A stretch of DNA of 64,000 nt from Rhabdophis nuchalis (GCA_039707465.1 CM077645.1:64801850-64865849), one strand, 5' to 3'; positions 19,785 through 31,178 are shown, counted from the stretch's first letter. Program-made: numbers and translations. The notes: generated by a model not told the origin, from the letters alone.

Positions 19785-21844
19785 AAAATTAACTTTTAAG
19801 GGAGAACGTTTCCGTTTCCCGAAGGTGACAGACATGCCCTGTGGGCTCTCTGCCGCTTGCTGTACCGGTGGACTCCTTCGGGAGCACAAAAGACCTTGGG
19901 GGGGGGGTCTTTTGCCATAGGGGCAGCTTGCTGGGAGCCCCCAGCCTGGCGGCGGCCATCTGGAATGCCCCCAGTCTCAATCTAGGAGCTGGCGAGCAAA
20001 AAGGGGGGGGCGATCCTACTTCTTCGCCGGATGGAGCTCGGAAACAGAAAGCAGAATGAGAAGTGCATCTGAAAGGCCGGAGGTGGACACTCCTAAATCT
20101 CTTGGGCTAATGATGAAGGATAACGATAAGACATTGTAAGTTCCAGTTCAATCTACTTTAAATGAAGATTGGAGGGGAGAATTCTAACCCCCCCCCTCGG
20201 ACTAAGCGGCAAGCAGACAAGCCCTCTTCATTTGAATGGAGAAAGTAAAGGACTAACTTGCTATTTGAGCTAGCTATGGAAAAGAATTATATTGTATCAC
20301 ATTTGCAACAATTGTTCATGGAGTTCTTTTAAGAAAAGAAAGTAAATGAAATGGAACTTTCACTTTTCTTCCGGTCGGAAGATGGGGTAAGATGGCTTCT
20401 CTTTGTTCTCTGCTTGTAACTCCCCTGCGTGAAGTTTCTTCTTTCTACAATCAACAACGAAGGACTTGAAACTTTCTCTTTCAACATTGCTCCCAGAGGC
20501 CCCCAGATCTCTCCCAATACGTGGATTCCTGGATTTGGACTGTAAGAATTCTTTCTTTTATTTTTTTTCTCTTCTTCTTCATTTTTAAAAGTGAACTCTT
20601 AAGACTGCTCTTCCGTTCGGACTCCCTGACGCCTCAGACTCTCTCAGCTGCCTGTTTTACCAGTGCCATTTCTTTACCAACTGACATAATGGCTTCTAGA
20701 AAGCCACCAGCGGGAAAGTCACTCTCTGCACCCTCCTCAGCTGCTTCCAGCCTGACTACACAACCAAAGATTATACAACTTTTGCCGAAGCAGCCTGCTG
20801 AAGAGGGACCACAGGAGCCATCAGTTGCCAAAATGTTTCACGAGATAATGAAAAAGCTGACAGATTTAACACTTGAACTTAGAGAAACTAAAAGGGATAC
20901 AACGGAAAATAAACAGAAAATTGAGAAGCTGGAGGAGGGGGTGGCTGAGATGAGGGGAGAGGTTAGGGAGACCCAGAGAGAGGGCTTAGAATTAGGAGCT
21001 CACATAACTAAAATTGAATTTGAAAGAATGTCTTTCTTCCTCAGGTTCCAGAATTTGCTAGAATCAGATAATGAAGATCTTAAAGATATTATGAATACAA
21101 TATTAGCAGAATATATTAAAAAAGATAAAGATCAGCTCTGGTGGGATATGGACCTGGTTTATAGAATTACTGTAATTCAGCTTATGCTAGGATAAATAAT
21201 GTACCAAGAGAAATTCATGTTAAATTTCTCAGGAGATCCACAAGGGATGAGATATTGATGGCCCAACGGGATGGAGTCTTAAAATATCAGGACAAAGAAA
21301 TAGCCATCTTGAAACAAATTCCGAAAAACATTAGAGAATTTAGAAGGAAGTATTCCTTCTTGTCTAAGAAATTATATAAAAAAGGAATTTGGTTCAAGTG
21401 GTTGTTGCCAGAAGGAATGTTGATATTTTGGGAAGGGGACAAGGTAAAAATCAAAACATTAACCAAGGCGGAAACGTTTATCAAAAAACATTCCTCCCAG
21501 TTGGGAGGTGAAGATGGGGGAACAGAGGGAGCGATGGCCCCGCCTGGAGACAGGAAGGAAGAGTCAATTGCGAAAAGACTCAGGTCTCAAAAATGATTTT
21601 ATTTGAAAGCTTATTGTAACTGTTGATACACAAGAAAATGGCAAAGGAAAAAATGATTGATTATATGGATTATAAAATGTAATTTTTCTATGTGCTTATC
21701 CTTTATTTTTTTTAAATTGTATAGTCATGAAGTTTTTTGGGAGGGAAGATGCCAAAATGTTATTTCACCTTGCACCTTTTTCCCTGTAAAAACTTTAAAA
21801 ACCAATAAAATTCTTTAAAAAATAAAATAAAATTAACTTTTAAG
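19785..21844 (+). mobile_element. ORF1-only L1-like retrotransposon with 16-bp target duplications
   Basis: The body (19801-21828, 2,028 bp) is flanked by identical copies of AAAATTAACTTTTAAG (19785-19800 and 21829-21844). The AAAA start is consistent with an L1-type TTTT/R nick. From 5' to 3' it has a GC-rich 5' UTR of about 890 bp, a single ORF1 at 20689-21596 with a frameshift, a 3' UTR of about 230 bp and an A-rich tail after AATAAAATTCTTTAAAAAATA. There is no endonuclease or reverse transcriptase ORF2 and no room for one. The 5' UTR includes a ten-G run at 19898-19907 inside a hairpin CAAAAGACC/GGTCTTTTG. It could be an internally deleted L1 or a half-L1 type non-autonomous family. Confidence 0.88.
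20689..21596 (+). pseudogene. L1-type ORF1 protein gene, one frameshift
   Basis: The first frame (20689-21195, about 168 residues from MASRKPPAG) has a low-complexity N-terminus rich in S, A and P. A heptad-like coiled coil follows (about residues 45-105, including TENKQKIEKLEE), then the start of an RRM-like domain (SFFLRFQNLLE). The second frame (from about 21170, open to 21596) continues the RRM with VPREIHVKF. It then carries the C-terminal domain (LKQIPKNIREFRRKY, WFKWLLPEGM) and a basic end, KRLRSQK. The frames differ by one base offset near 21165-21175. This order (coiled coil, RRM, CTD) is that of L1 ORF1p, a trimeric RNA-binding chaperone. The break makes this copy non-functional. 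Confidence 0.85.
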
Positions 21845-23214
21845 AAATACTTTTTTTCCCCTACCCCATAAATAAGATATACAGGAGACCTTGCAAAGCA
21901 AAATATCAAAATTGGGAAGTCCTTGGTGCAGCTTCTATGAAGTAACCAATGTCCAGAGAGTCTGAAACTAAGCTGGGAAAGAAACTAACATCATTATCCA
22001 CATTTTAATAGTAAAAAACCAGCTTTGAATGAGAATTTAAATAGCTTCCCTTTTGGAATTCACCTCAGCTATTGGCAGGCCAAGTGGAATTTAAATGCTT
22101 AATTCATTCCAGCTTTATTCCATCCTTTCATGTCAGATTATTTTTTTTATATAAAGATTATTCTTTTAAGATGTATGTTTACATGAGATCAGATTGCATG
22201 TGAGCAGAATAGATCATCCAACATAATTTCTTTTGAAAGATGTCCCTTTGGAATTTAACCTTTAGTCTCTGAACTATTCTGGTTGACAGTCTTATTGCCA
22301 TCACCTTGGTAACCTTTAATAAAACTGTGATAGCATCAACAGTTACTTCTCCAGTATTCATTGTAGCATAAAGCACAATGATTCAGTGTGGTGCATATTA
22401 ATTTGTGATGTGCTTTCTTTATTTTTAACACAGTGTTTGGGTTTCCATTGTAATGCTTTGTATTGTATTCTGCAGTCGGCAACAAAGAGCCATATTTCAT
22501 TAAGGATGGTTAATGTTTTTCAGTACATTACAGACACAAGTCTGTTCCCAGAGAAAGACTGAATAACATGGTCTGAACTTTTTCAGAGAATTCTTTACAA
22601 GTACTTGGTGTGAAAGAAAGCAGAGCTAGTCTCTACTAGGGGAAGAAAGTAATGAAACTTTAAGGAAGGAGACATAGCAACTCAGTCCTGAGAAAAAGGG
22701 GAAAAAACACAACATAACTCTTCCATGATTTTTGTGTGTGTGTATGAGTCAACAAGAAACTCCAAGACTTTCAAAATTTTGTTATCCTAACTTATACGAT
22801 AGGATATTTGGACTGATATTTGGGGAGCAGAGGTGATCTAAGAATGTGTGATTAGAGCACAGCTGAAGAAGCATCACAGCATCTTTAGGAAAAGATTGAA
22901 ACTGGAAACTCAAAACAGCTACGGTAATCATTTCCTCCCAATTTAGCAATCTTCGGACTGTTAAGACTTCAACTCTTTGAAGTATCTAGTCAGCATAGTC
23001 TTGTAGGTATCACCAGCATATACCCCAAGTTTGTTAGGAACACAAGTTCACAATAACGTAAAATTGTGGTCCTTCAGATATTACTAAACTAAAACTTTCA
23101 GCATCCTTTATAATTAATCATCATTCTTGGGGGATTTGGAGTTCAGCAAAATTTAAAAGGCCAGTTTCCCCCTTTTGTGTGTGGATTATATTGAGCAATG
23201 TGTTTTCCCAATCA
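21845..23214. other. Unique stretch, no gene seen
   Basis: No coding region or repeat family recognised. A 65-codon minus-strand ORF at 22179-22376 has no recognisable domain. Confidence 0.5.
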
Positions 23215-24580
23215 GAATAGAGTTGGAAAATCTTCTAGTCCAACCCCCTGCTTAAGCAGGAGACCCTATACCAGGGGTCTCCAACCTTTGCAACTTTAAG
23301 TCTGAAGGACTTCAGCTCCCAGAATTATACAGCCAGCCAGAGCTGAAGTCCTTCAGACTTAAAGTTGCAAAGGTTAGAGACCCCTGCCCTATACCATTTC
23401 AGACAAGTGGCTATCCAGTCTTTTCGTAAAAAAGTAATCAGTTTTTACAACTTCTGAACGCAAGCTGTTCCACTGGTTTATTATCCTCAATGTTAGGTTC
23501 CAAGTTGCTTCTCTCCTTGATTAGTTTCCATCCATTGTTTTTTGTCTCGCCTTCTGGTGCTTGGAAAATAAGTTTATCCCCTCTTCTTTATGGCAGACCC
23601 TCAAATACTGGAATACCGCTATCACGTCACCCCTAGTCCTTCTTTTCTCTAGACTGGCCATACCCAATTCCTGCAACTGTTCTTCATATGGTTTTGCCTC
23701 CATGCCATTAATCATCTTAGTTGCTCTTTTTTGCACTTTTTCCAAGTCTCAACATCTTTTTTGTAATATGGTGACCAAAATTTGATGCCGTATTCCAGGT
23801 GTGGCCTTACTAAGGCTTTATAAAGTGGTACTAACGCTTCATGTGATTTTGATTCTATGCCTGTTTTTACAGGCAAGGATTGTGTTAGCTTTTTTGGCTG
23901 CTACTACACACTGCTGGCTCATGTTTAAGTGATTGTCCATTAGGACTCCAAGATCCCTGTCACAGTTACTGTTTTTGAGCCAAGTTTCTTCTATTCTATA
24001 TTTATGCCTTTGATTTTTCCTGCCTAGGTGTAAAACCTTGCTTTTCTCCACATAAATTTCATTTTGTTGCAAAGAGCAAAGATCTTTTTGGATCCTGACC
24101 TTGCCTTCTTAGATGTTGGCTATTACTGCCAGCTTAATGTCAAATGCAATTATGATAAATTCCCCTTCTATTCCCTCATCTATGTCATTTATGAAGATAT
24201 TGAAGAGTACTGGCCCTAAGACAGAACCTTGTGGTACTCTATAGCTTACTTCCCTCCATATAGACATAGTACCATTACAGACTATTCGTTGAGTAGTTTG
24301 TCAGCAAGCTACAAATCTATCTGGTAGTAATGCTGTCCATCCCACATTTTCTAGTTTACCAAGACATAGGTTGCAGTCTACTTCGCTGAATGCCTTGCTG
24401 AAGTCTAAGTATACTATGTCCACAGCATTTTGCTGGTCTAACAATTTAGCCACATTGTCAAAGAATGAAATAAGATTGGTTTGGCATGATCTGTTTTTAA
24501 CAAACCCATACTGGCTACTAGATATAATTTTTTTTTCTGGATGTTCATTTTCTAGATCTGTTTCATTTTGGTTTTGCTCC
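23215..24580 (-). mobile_element. CR1 LINE, 3' half, degenerate and interrupted
   Basis: On the minus strand the fragment runs from within the reverse transcriptase domain (near 24580, the region before SQHGF) to the 3' UTR hallmark at 23215-23265. Readable peptides include VLHLGRKNQRHKY, HLNMSQQC and RATKMINGMEAK, all CR1 C-terminal motifs, but stops and frameshifts occur throughout. It is more diverged than the copy at 8.4-11.6 kb. A hAT MITE is inserted in the 3' UTR at 23272-23386. Confidence 0.88.
23264..23394. mobile_element. Palindromic hAT MITE inserted in CR1
   Basis: The body (23272-23386, 115 bp) opens CAGGGGTCTCCAACCTTTGC and closes with its inverse ending GAGACCCCTG; the two arms are almost fully complementary. 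CCCTATAC flanks it on both sides (23264-23271, 23387-23394), a perfect 8-bp target duplication. Removing it restores the continuity of the CR1 3' UTR. Confidence 0.92.
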
Positions 24581-24694
24581 TAACTCAGTCCAGAGAAGTT
24601 TAGTTCAACAGGGATAATGATAGGTAGATGATTTAACTGAATTAAACCATCTACATATGGCAGCTCATCTTCAAAATAATATTGGATAGAGGAC

Positions 24695-24860
24695 TCTTAG
24701 ATCTGAGAATGCTTGGCCGAAACTCACAAATTGTTATTTATTGCTTGCTGGTTTGGCAGTTCCTTGACTGGGGTATTGTTTGCTTCTTGGTTGTTGGTGT
24801 AATGTTAATTATGGTGTTAATCTCTGCTTATCTGGGTGTTGATTGCTGATGTGAGACTGT
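24695..24860 (-). mobile_element. Possible Penelope-like fragment
   Basis: On the minus strand it reads AGTCAAGGAACTGCCAAACC and related AAC/CAA-rich sequence. This resembles the segment ATTCAAGAAACTGCC upstream of the hammerhead-like motif at 42.2 kb. The similarity is partial and judged by eye. Confidence 0.3.
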
Positions 24861-25276
24861 TTTGGTCATATATTTGATTTTGTGGAAACTGATTTTTCTA
24901 TCACTAGATGGCGGCATTGAGGATTTATTCTGTTTAGAAAGCTTTGAATCACTTGGAGTCAAAATGATCTTCTGTAAGGAAAATTGAGTTTTTAACCCCA
25001 TGTTCATATCCAATCAGCAAAGAAAAGGCTCAAAATATAATTCAAAAGCAGATTCTTTCTTTCTTTATAGCATTACCTATTCCACTCTTCTGTTTCAAAG
25101 AGAAATATCTAAGGTAGGTAGTATCAAGTTTTCAATGCATGTAAGAAAAAAGCCTTACAATATCCCAAGGTATCAGTACCTTGTGTGATACAGCTGCATC
25201 TGTTCCATGCATTTCTGTCACTAATATATACAAACAATTTGTAACATGGAAGTACCATTTTATTTGTTTTATATCA
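24861..25276. other. Unique stretch, no gene seen
   Basis: No coding region or repeat recognised. Confidence 0.5.
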
Positions 25277-25563
25277 ATATACAATATACAATATCAGAGT
25301 TGGAAGGGACCTTGTAGGTCTTCTAGTCCAACCCCCTGCATGGGCAGGAACCTTATACCATTAAAGACTTCCAGGGTTGGGGCATTCACAACTTCTGGAG
25401 GCAAGCTGTTCCAGAGGTTAATTGTTCTAACTGTCAGGAAATTTCTCCTTAGTTCTAAGTTGCTTCTCTCCTTGATTAGTTTCCACCCATTGCTTCTTGT
25501 CCTGCCCCCAGGTGCCTTGGAGAATAGTTTGACTCCCTCTTCTTTGTGGCACCCTCTGAGTGG
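25277..25563 (-). mobile_element. CR1 LINE 3' end with small internal deletion
   Basis: On the minus strand it holds the last ~70 codons of ORF2 (motifs CHKEEGVKLFSKAPGGRTRS and LWNSLPPEVVNAPTLEVF), the 3' UTR and a very short ATACA-type tail. Compared with the copy at 8.6 kb, about 29 bases around the stop codon are missing. That deletion fuses the ORF end to the 3' UTR. The remaining sequence is nearly identical to that copy, so this is also a young insertion. Confidence 0.9.
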
Positions 25564-25824
25564 CACATCACTATGTTTATGATCTTGTAAGCCTCCCAAA
25601 ATTGTTCAACATTGAGATGGGTGGCATGTAATGTAATGCATTAAATAAGTAAACAAATAAAAGTATAGATTTAAATTTCTGAGAGGATAGAGTTTCTTTA
25701 TTCTCAAATAGATATTATACTTTGTGGCCTGTAAAGGAAAAAAGGTACTACTGGTATTAATTATTATCTTTCCTTTGGTCTTGAGATAATTAGATGGCAT
25801 TTGCAGACAAGATACCCAATTTCA

Positions 25825-25909
<85 letters not shown>

Positions 25910-26190
25910 CTTTATTGTCATTGTAATAATAAAATTACAATGAAATTGGTTTGAGCGCCAGGTGGAATACAGAAAGCAGTGATAGCCACAATAGAAATCT
26001 CTCTCCAGGCAAATGAAAAGGCCGACAAATGACAGAATGATTTTTTTAAAAAAGTTTCACTTTTTGCCCTGCAAATGCACATGCAAAAAGAAGAAATTAA
26101 GTTAACATTTTCCCATTTTCTGTCAAGTTGATAACAGAGAGTTCTTATCAACTTGATGGTTTTTGGTATGAGGGGTGTTTTTTTCAATGA
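25825..26190 (-). mobile_element. LINE 3' end with long (AAT)n tail
   Basis: An (AAT)n run of about 28 units (25825-25909) adjoins CTTTATTGTCATTGTAATAA, with a small hairpin ATTGTAA/TTACAAT. That is the reverse complement of a TGACAATAAAG 3' terminus, which is shared with the insertion at 55943-56174. The element is therefore in minus orientation and 5'-truncated at an uncertain point. A 12-bp hairpin (TCAAGTTGATAA, 26123-26134/26145-26156) lies within. The LINE clade is not certain. Confidence 0.6.
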
Positions 26191-28602
26191 AGGCTGGTAC
26201 TTTTAAAATGAAACGTATAACTGGTAGAGCAAGATTTACCTAGTGCTATGATTTTGGGGAGTTGACAACATTGATGTCTTCTCAAAGAACCTCTTTCTTG
26301 AAGCATTCATATGAAATATGATGTACCTGACATATTAATAACAACATTCTGACAGCCAAGAAGCTTCCCAGCTATTCTAAAGAATGCTGGTAGGAGTTTT
26401 CAAGTAATCTTGTGCTTGTCAAATGACATACCACACTGAGAAAGCAATGTAAAGAACATTTCATCTCATGGATGGGAAAGAAAAACAGAATCCTCCAGAA
26501 TTTTCAGATGCCATCACCATCTCCAAGTCATGTGAAAAATAATAATACAGAGGGACACTCAACTTCTTACCAAGTTTCCCAGACTTTGCTTTTCTCTTGA
26601 CATTGTGACACAGGGCTGCTTTAAGCAAACCTAATGAGCTTGCATTCTTCTGCTGAGCCATTCCCAGCATGGGAGTAATGCTTGGGATTTTGCTGATGCA
26701 CTCTCTTCCTAAAGAAACAGTGTTTGTGAACAATGAACAGACCAGGCTCTCCCACCCATCCCTATTACAAATAATAATAATATTTTTTTTACATCTGGTT
26801 TTCTACCTTCCAATACAGAGTAAAAGCAGGAAGATCAGTAATATTCTCAGGTTCTAATGATAACCATCAGGTTCACAAATCTGAAGACATTTAGTGAGAT
26901 AAGAAAAAAAAATACTAAGTACAAAAAAATAATCCAAGGATCAAAGTTAGAGAAATCAGTCTGGAACAACATGGTGTGCAGTAATCAAGAGAACAGACCT
27001 TTATGGAATCCAGGGCACCACAATTCAAATATTGCAGAAGACCAAAGCTGATGTCAGGAAGAAGTTCTACATTATTGACACAGAGGTAAGCTGTGATGTT
27101 AGCTGAAGGGAATACATGTAAACAGGATCTCAGAACCACAGACCAGACCAATGGATAGAGCTGGTGGGGTATAAAAATGTCTGGTCTAAAGCCAGGGCTA
27201 TCTGCCTTAAAAGCCTCAGATGCAACTGTAGAATATTTCAAACATTTGCAACTTTTAATGTAACAAAAATGATACATTATTAAATATTTTTAATAAATAC
27301 ATTATAAATACTTGTTAATAGTATAATTAGTGTAATTTAATAACATTTAAATGGAGTCAAATTCAGTTTTTGTTCTGGCACCTGCATGAAACCAAACATT
27401 GGACATAATTCAAAAAAGTTGTGTATCTCTAAGAATGAAGAGAAATCTTTCAAATACTTGTAGCATAAAAAAAGAGAGCTATTATTCTGTTCAGGACATT
27501 TCATGCAAATTAACTTTATTTTTGATTAGCAGAATTTACGGTGGTGCTATTGTACACACACTCTTCCTTTCTTAAGATCACATACATTACGAATCTGAAA
27601 CTGGATAGCCATGTTTCTCAAATAATACTATGAACACAGTAACGGCACAATTTGAGAATATGTTCACAATAACAGATAAATTCACACATTGATTTTACAT
27701 GATGTGGCTAATGTAGCACAAAGGAGTGTAGCAGATTATTAATGGCATCTGAAAAGCTGTACGTTTGAGATGATACACCTGTTTTTTCCATTATCACTTA
27801 ATTTTTGAAAGTTCTTGCATAAGGAAAGCCAATCAATGCACAGCATGCTGAATACTTCAAGTGATCACCAGGCGTATGTAAAATAGATCTTTGTAATCAC
27901 AGGAAAGGAATTAGGGTGAACTAGGTTGTATTCGCCCCTCAATGAATTAATCTAAATATGATTTTATATGTAACAAACAGCCCTGGGATGTAACCTCTAG
28001 CCATAAGTAATGGTAGAATTAACAATGATTAGCAGCATGCAATGGTTTAATTGGAGATTAAAATGTAATAAAACATTCTGTTTCAAAAATAAATGGTAGG
28101 CAGGTGGTGAGCTGTGATTATATTCATTACTGGTACTTATTAGCTATGAAACATACTAGGCTATTGGCTATGGAAAGCGCCAAAATATCTCACTGCTTAT
28201 TTTTCTGTTCCTCTTCCTACTCCACCACCTGTTATTTTATTGACCTCTTAAATTTTGATATTCTTTTTCAAAAGTCCACTGAGGTCAAAACTAGTTCTGT
28301 TTCAAGCTGCATTTGGCTTGGCAAATAAATATAATTCACCTGTTCACTAATGCACTATTAATTAACAGTCAATAAAATTGATTATTAGATAGGAAAAGTC
28401 TTTAACTTGTCACTTGAAAAAGGACCATATCATTAAAGGGTGACAATGTTGTCAAGTGTCATTTTATAAACTTGTTACCTAGTAACTATAATCCCACTGA
28501 AAGTATATTATTAGTTGAATATGCCACAGGGAAGTCTGCAAAGTGTAGCTTTAAGAAAGTCAAGATGGCACCTATGATGGTGCCAGGAAGCACTGCCTAT
28601 GC
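26191..28602. other. Repeat-poor stretch, possible conserved non-coding DNA
   Basis: No coding region recognised. Between about 27480 and 28480 the sequence is repeat-free and rich in ATTA, TAATTG and TTAATTAA motifs, the texture of conserved developmental enhancers. ORFs of 60-120 codons here show no domain. Confidence 0.4.
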
Positions 28603-28666
28603 CAGCAATGGGCAGCTATGGCCCCTTTATGACCTGTGGCCTTAAACTCCCAGAATTCCTGAGCCA

Positions 28667-31118
28667 TGAATTAATAATAATAATAATAATAATTTTAATA
28701 CTTATAAACCGCTCCCTCTCCCCATGGGGACTCGGGGCGGTGCACAGGTAGAATAAAAACAATAAAAAATATACAAACAGTTCTAAAACCAAATTAAACT
28801 TAACCTGTGCTAAAATTCCCATAAAAACTAACTATACTAAAAGCTACCCAATAAAAACCCCAAGACAGGGAGACTATCCCAGGCCGGCCAAACAGAAAAA
28901 GTGAGTTTTCAATTTAAGACGGAAGGAGCGGAGGTCCGTGGTCGTTCTAATATCGGGGGGAAGGTCGTTCCAGAGGGCTGGGCCCGCCACAGAGAGAGCC
29001 CTTCCCCTGGGCATCGCCCGCTGACATAGTCTAGTGGACGGCACCCGGAGAAGTCCCTCTCTGTGGGAGCGAATCGGCCGTGAGGATGTATGAGGCAGGA
29101 TCCGATCCCGCAGATAGCTAGGTCCCGAGCCATGGAGCGCTTTAAAGATGATAATTAACATCTTGAAGCGCACCCGGAAGACGACAGGTAGCCAGTGCAG
29201 CTCGCGCAAGAGCGGTGTTACGTGGGTAGACCTTGCGGTCCCCATAATTGCTCGCGCGGCAGCATTCTGGACTAGCTGAAGTCTCCGGGTGCACCTCAAG
29301 GGAAGCCCCATGTAGAGGGAGTTACAATAGTCCAGTCGGGATGTCACGAGCGCATGAGTGACTGTGCGAAGGGCGTCCCGATCCAATAGGGGGCGCAATT
29401 GGCGAACCAGGCGAACCTGGTAAAACGCCCTCCTGGCCACGGCTGTCACTTGATCTTCCATGGACAGCCGGGCATCCAGGAGGACACCCAAATTGCGCGC
29501 CCCATCCACAGGGGCAAGATGTTCGCCCCCTATGGCCAGCGATGGAGTAAGCTGGTTGAATCGGGCAGCCAGAAACCACAGCCACTCGGTCTTGGTCGGG
29601 TTGAGCCTGAGTCCGTTACTTCCCATCCAGATCCGTACAGCTTCCAGGCACTGGCACATCACTGCTACGGCATCGTTGGGGTGGTTTGGGGTAGATATAT
29701 ACAACTGAGTGTCATCAGCGTATAGATGGTACTCTACCCCAAAACCACGGATGATCTCACCCAGCGGCTTCATGTATGTGTTAAACAGGAGGGGCGAGAG
29801 GACCGACCCCTGAGGCACCCCACATGCGAGGGGTCTTGCGGTCGACCTCTGCCCCCCTGCCAACACAAATTGCGATCGGCCAGAGAGGTAGGAGGAGAAC
29901 CACTGCAAAACGGTGCCTCCCACCCCCAACCCCCCCAGCCGATGCAATAGGATACCATGGTCGATGGTATCGAAAGCCGCCGAGAGGTCTAACAGGACCA
30001 GGATGGAGGAACAACCCCCATCTCTGGCCCTCTAGAGATCATCAACCAACGCGACCAATGCCGTCTCGGTGCTATGCCCGGGCCGAAAGCCGGACTGGCG
30101 CGGATCTAGATAATCAACTTCCTCCAGGTGACGGGGAAACTGTTGTGCCACCACACTCTCAACAACCTTCGCCAAAAAGGGAAGGTTGGAGACTGGACGG
30201 TAGTTGTTCAAAAGAGCTGGATCCAAAGAGGGCTTCTTAAGGAGGGGCCTCACCATCGCTTCTTTTAGGGAAGCAGGCAAGGAACCCTCACTTAAGGATG
30301 CGTTGACAACCTCTTGGAGCCAGCCTCGTGTCACCTCCCAGGATGCCAGTACAAGCCAGGAGGGACACGGGTCCAATAAACATGTGGTGGCTCGCAGTCG
30401 CCCACGTAACCTGTCCATATCCTCGGAAGTAACGGAGTCAAACTCCTCCCAAACAAGATCCGTCTCGTGGCATCCCACTGGGCCATGAATGGGGGCTAAC
30501 TCGTTCTGTATCTGAGCGATTTTCTCCTGCAGAAAAATCACAAATTCCTCTGCTCTACCCTGTAACGGGGCTTCCCGCACCCTCTGTTGAAGGAGGGAGC
30601 GGGTCACCCTAAACAGGGCGGCAGGGCGGTTGTCTGCGGATGCTATGAGAGTAGCACAATGATGACGTTTGGCTACTCTCAGCGCCACAATGTAAGTCCG
30701 TAAATGTGCTCTTACCTGTGTCCGGTCAGATTCAGAACGGGTAGACCTCCATCTTCCCTCTAGGCATCTCTTGCGGCGTTTCATCACCCGTAGCTCCTCG
30801 GTAAACCAAGGAGCCAGGGTGTTTCGACGCCGCAGGAGAGGCCGCAAGGGCGCGACCCGATCCAAGGCTCCCGTGGTCGCAATATTCCATGCGGCCACGA
30901 GGTCCTCCATCGGGGCGCGGGTCAGGGGTACAGGAACTGGCCCAAGCGCCGTTTGGAACCCATCCTGGTCCATCAGGCGCCTGGGGCGGAACCAGATTGG
31001 TAACTCCAGTTCCGCCTCCTTGCGGAGGGGAGCAGCGGTCAGAAAGTCGAGCCGGAGAAGTGAGTGGTCTGACCATGACAAGGGTGTGATGACTATGTCC
31101 CCTATACCCAGATCACTC
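28667..31118 (-). mobile_element. L2 LINE, 2.4 kb, 5'-truncated in the endonuclease
   Basis: Minus-strand copy. It begins near 31118 inside the end of the endonuclease domain, runs through the reverse transcriptase, and ends with a 3' UTR hairpin (ACCGCCCC...GGGAGCGGT) and an (AAT)n tail at 28667-28695. The coding part is open except for one in-frame stop. Confidence 0.9.
28874..31081 (-). pseudogene. L2 ORF2 (reverse transcriptase), single premature stop
   Basis: About 735 codons in one frame, interrupted by one TAG at 30032-30034 where the 48.3 kb copy has tryptophan (DDLWRARD). The N-terminal part starts at SWSDHSLLRLDF, containing the last endonuclease motif (S-D-H). A linker follows, then the start of the RT ([29 protein letters not shown]). 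After the stop come the RT motifs [20 protein letters not shown] and catalytic YADDTQLY. The L2 C-terminal domain includes [21 protein letters not shown] and WNDLPPDIR. Upstream endonuclease catalytic residues are missing through truncation. It is not functional, but its decay is slight. Confidence 0.9.
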
Positions 31119-31178
31119 TTCCATTGGCCTGAATTCCTAGCTCAGGAACTCTGGGAATTACAGATGCACTTAAAAAAC

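Larger units (their letters stand above)
28603..31178. mobile_element. Palindromic MITE split by an L2 insertion
   Basis: The left arm (28603-28666) reads CAGCAATGGGCAGC through AACTCCCAGAATTCCTGAGC. The right arm (about 31119-31178) is its inverse around TCCTAGCTCAGGAACTCTGG. Rejoined, they form the foldback typical of hAT MITEs with the ACTCCCAGAATTCC core seen at 1.2 and 23.3 kb. The L2 lies exactly at the centre. The outer right terminus is too decayed to define a target duplication. Confidence 0.65.
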
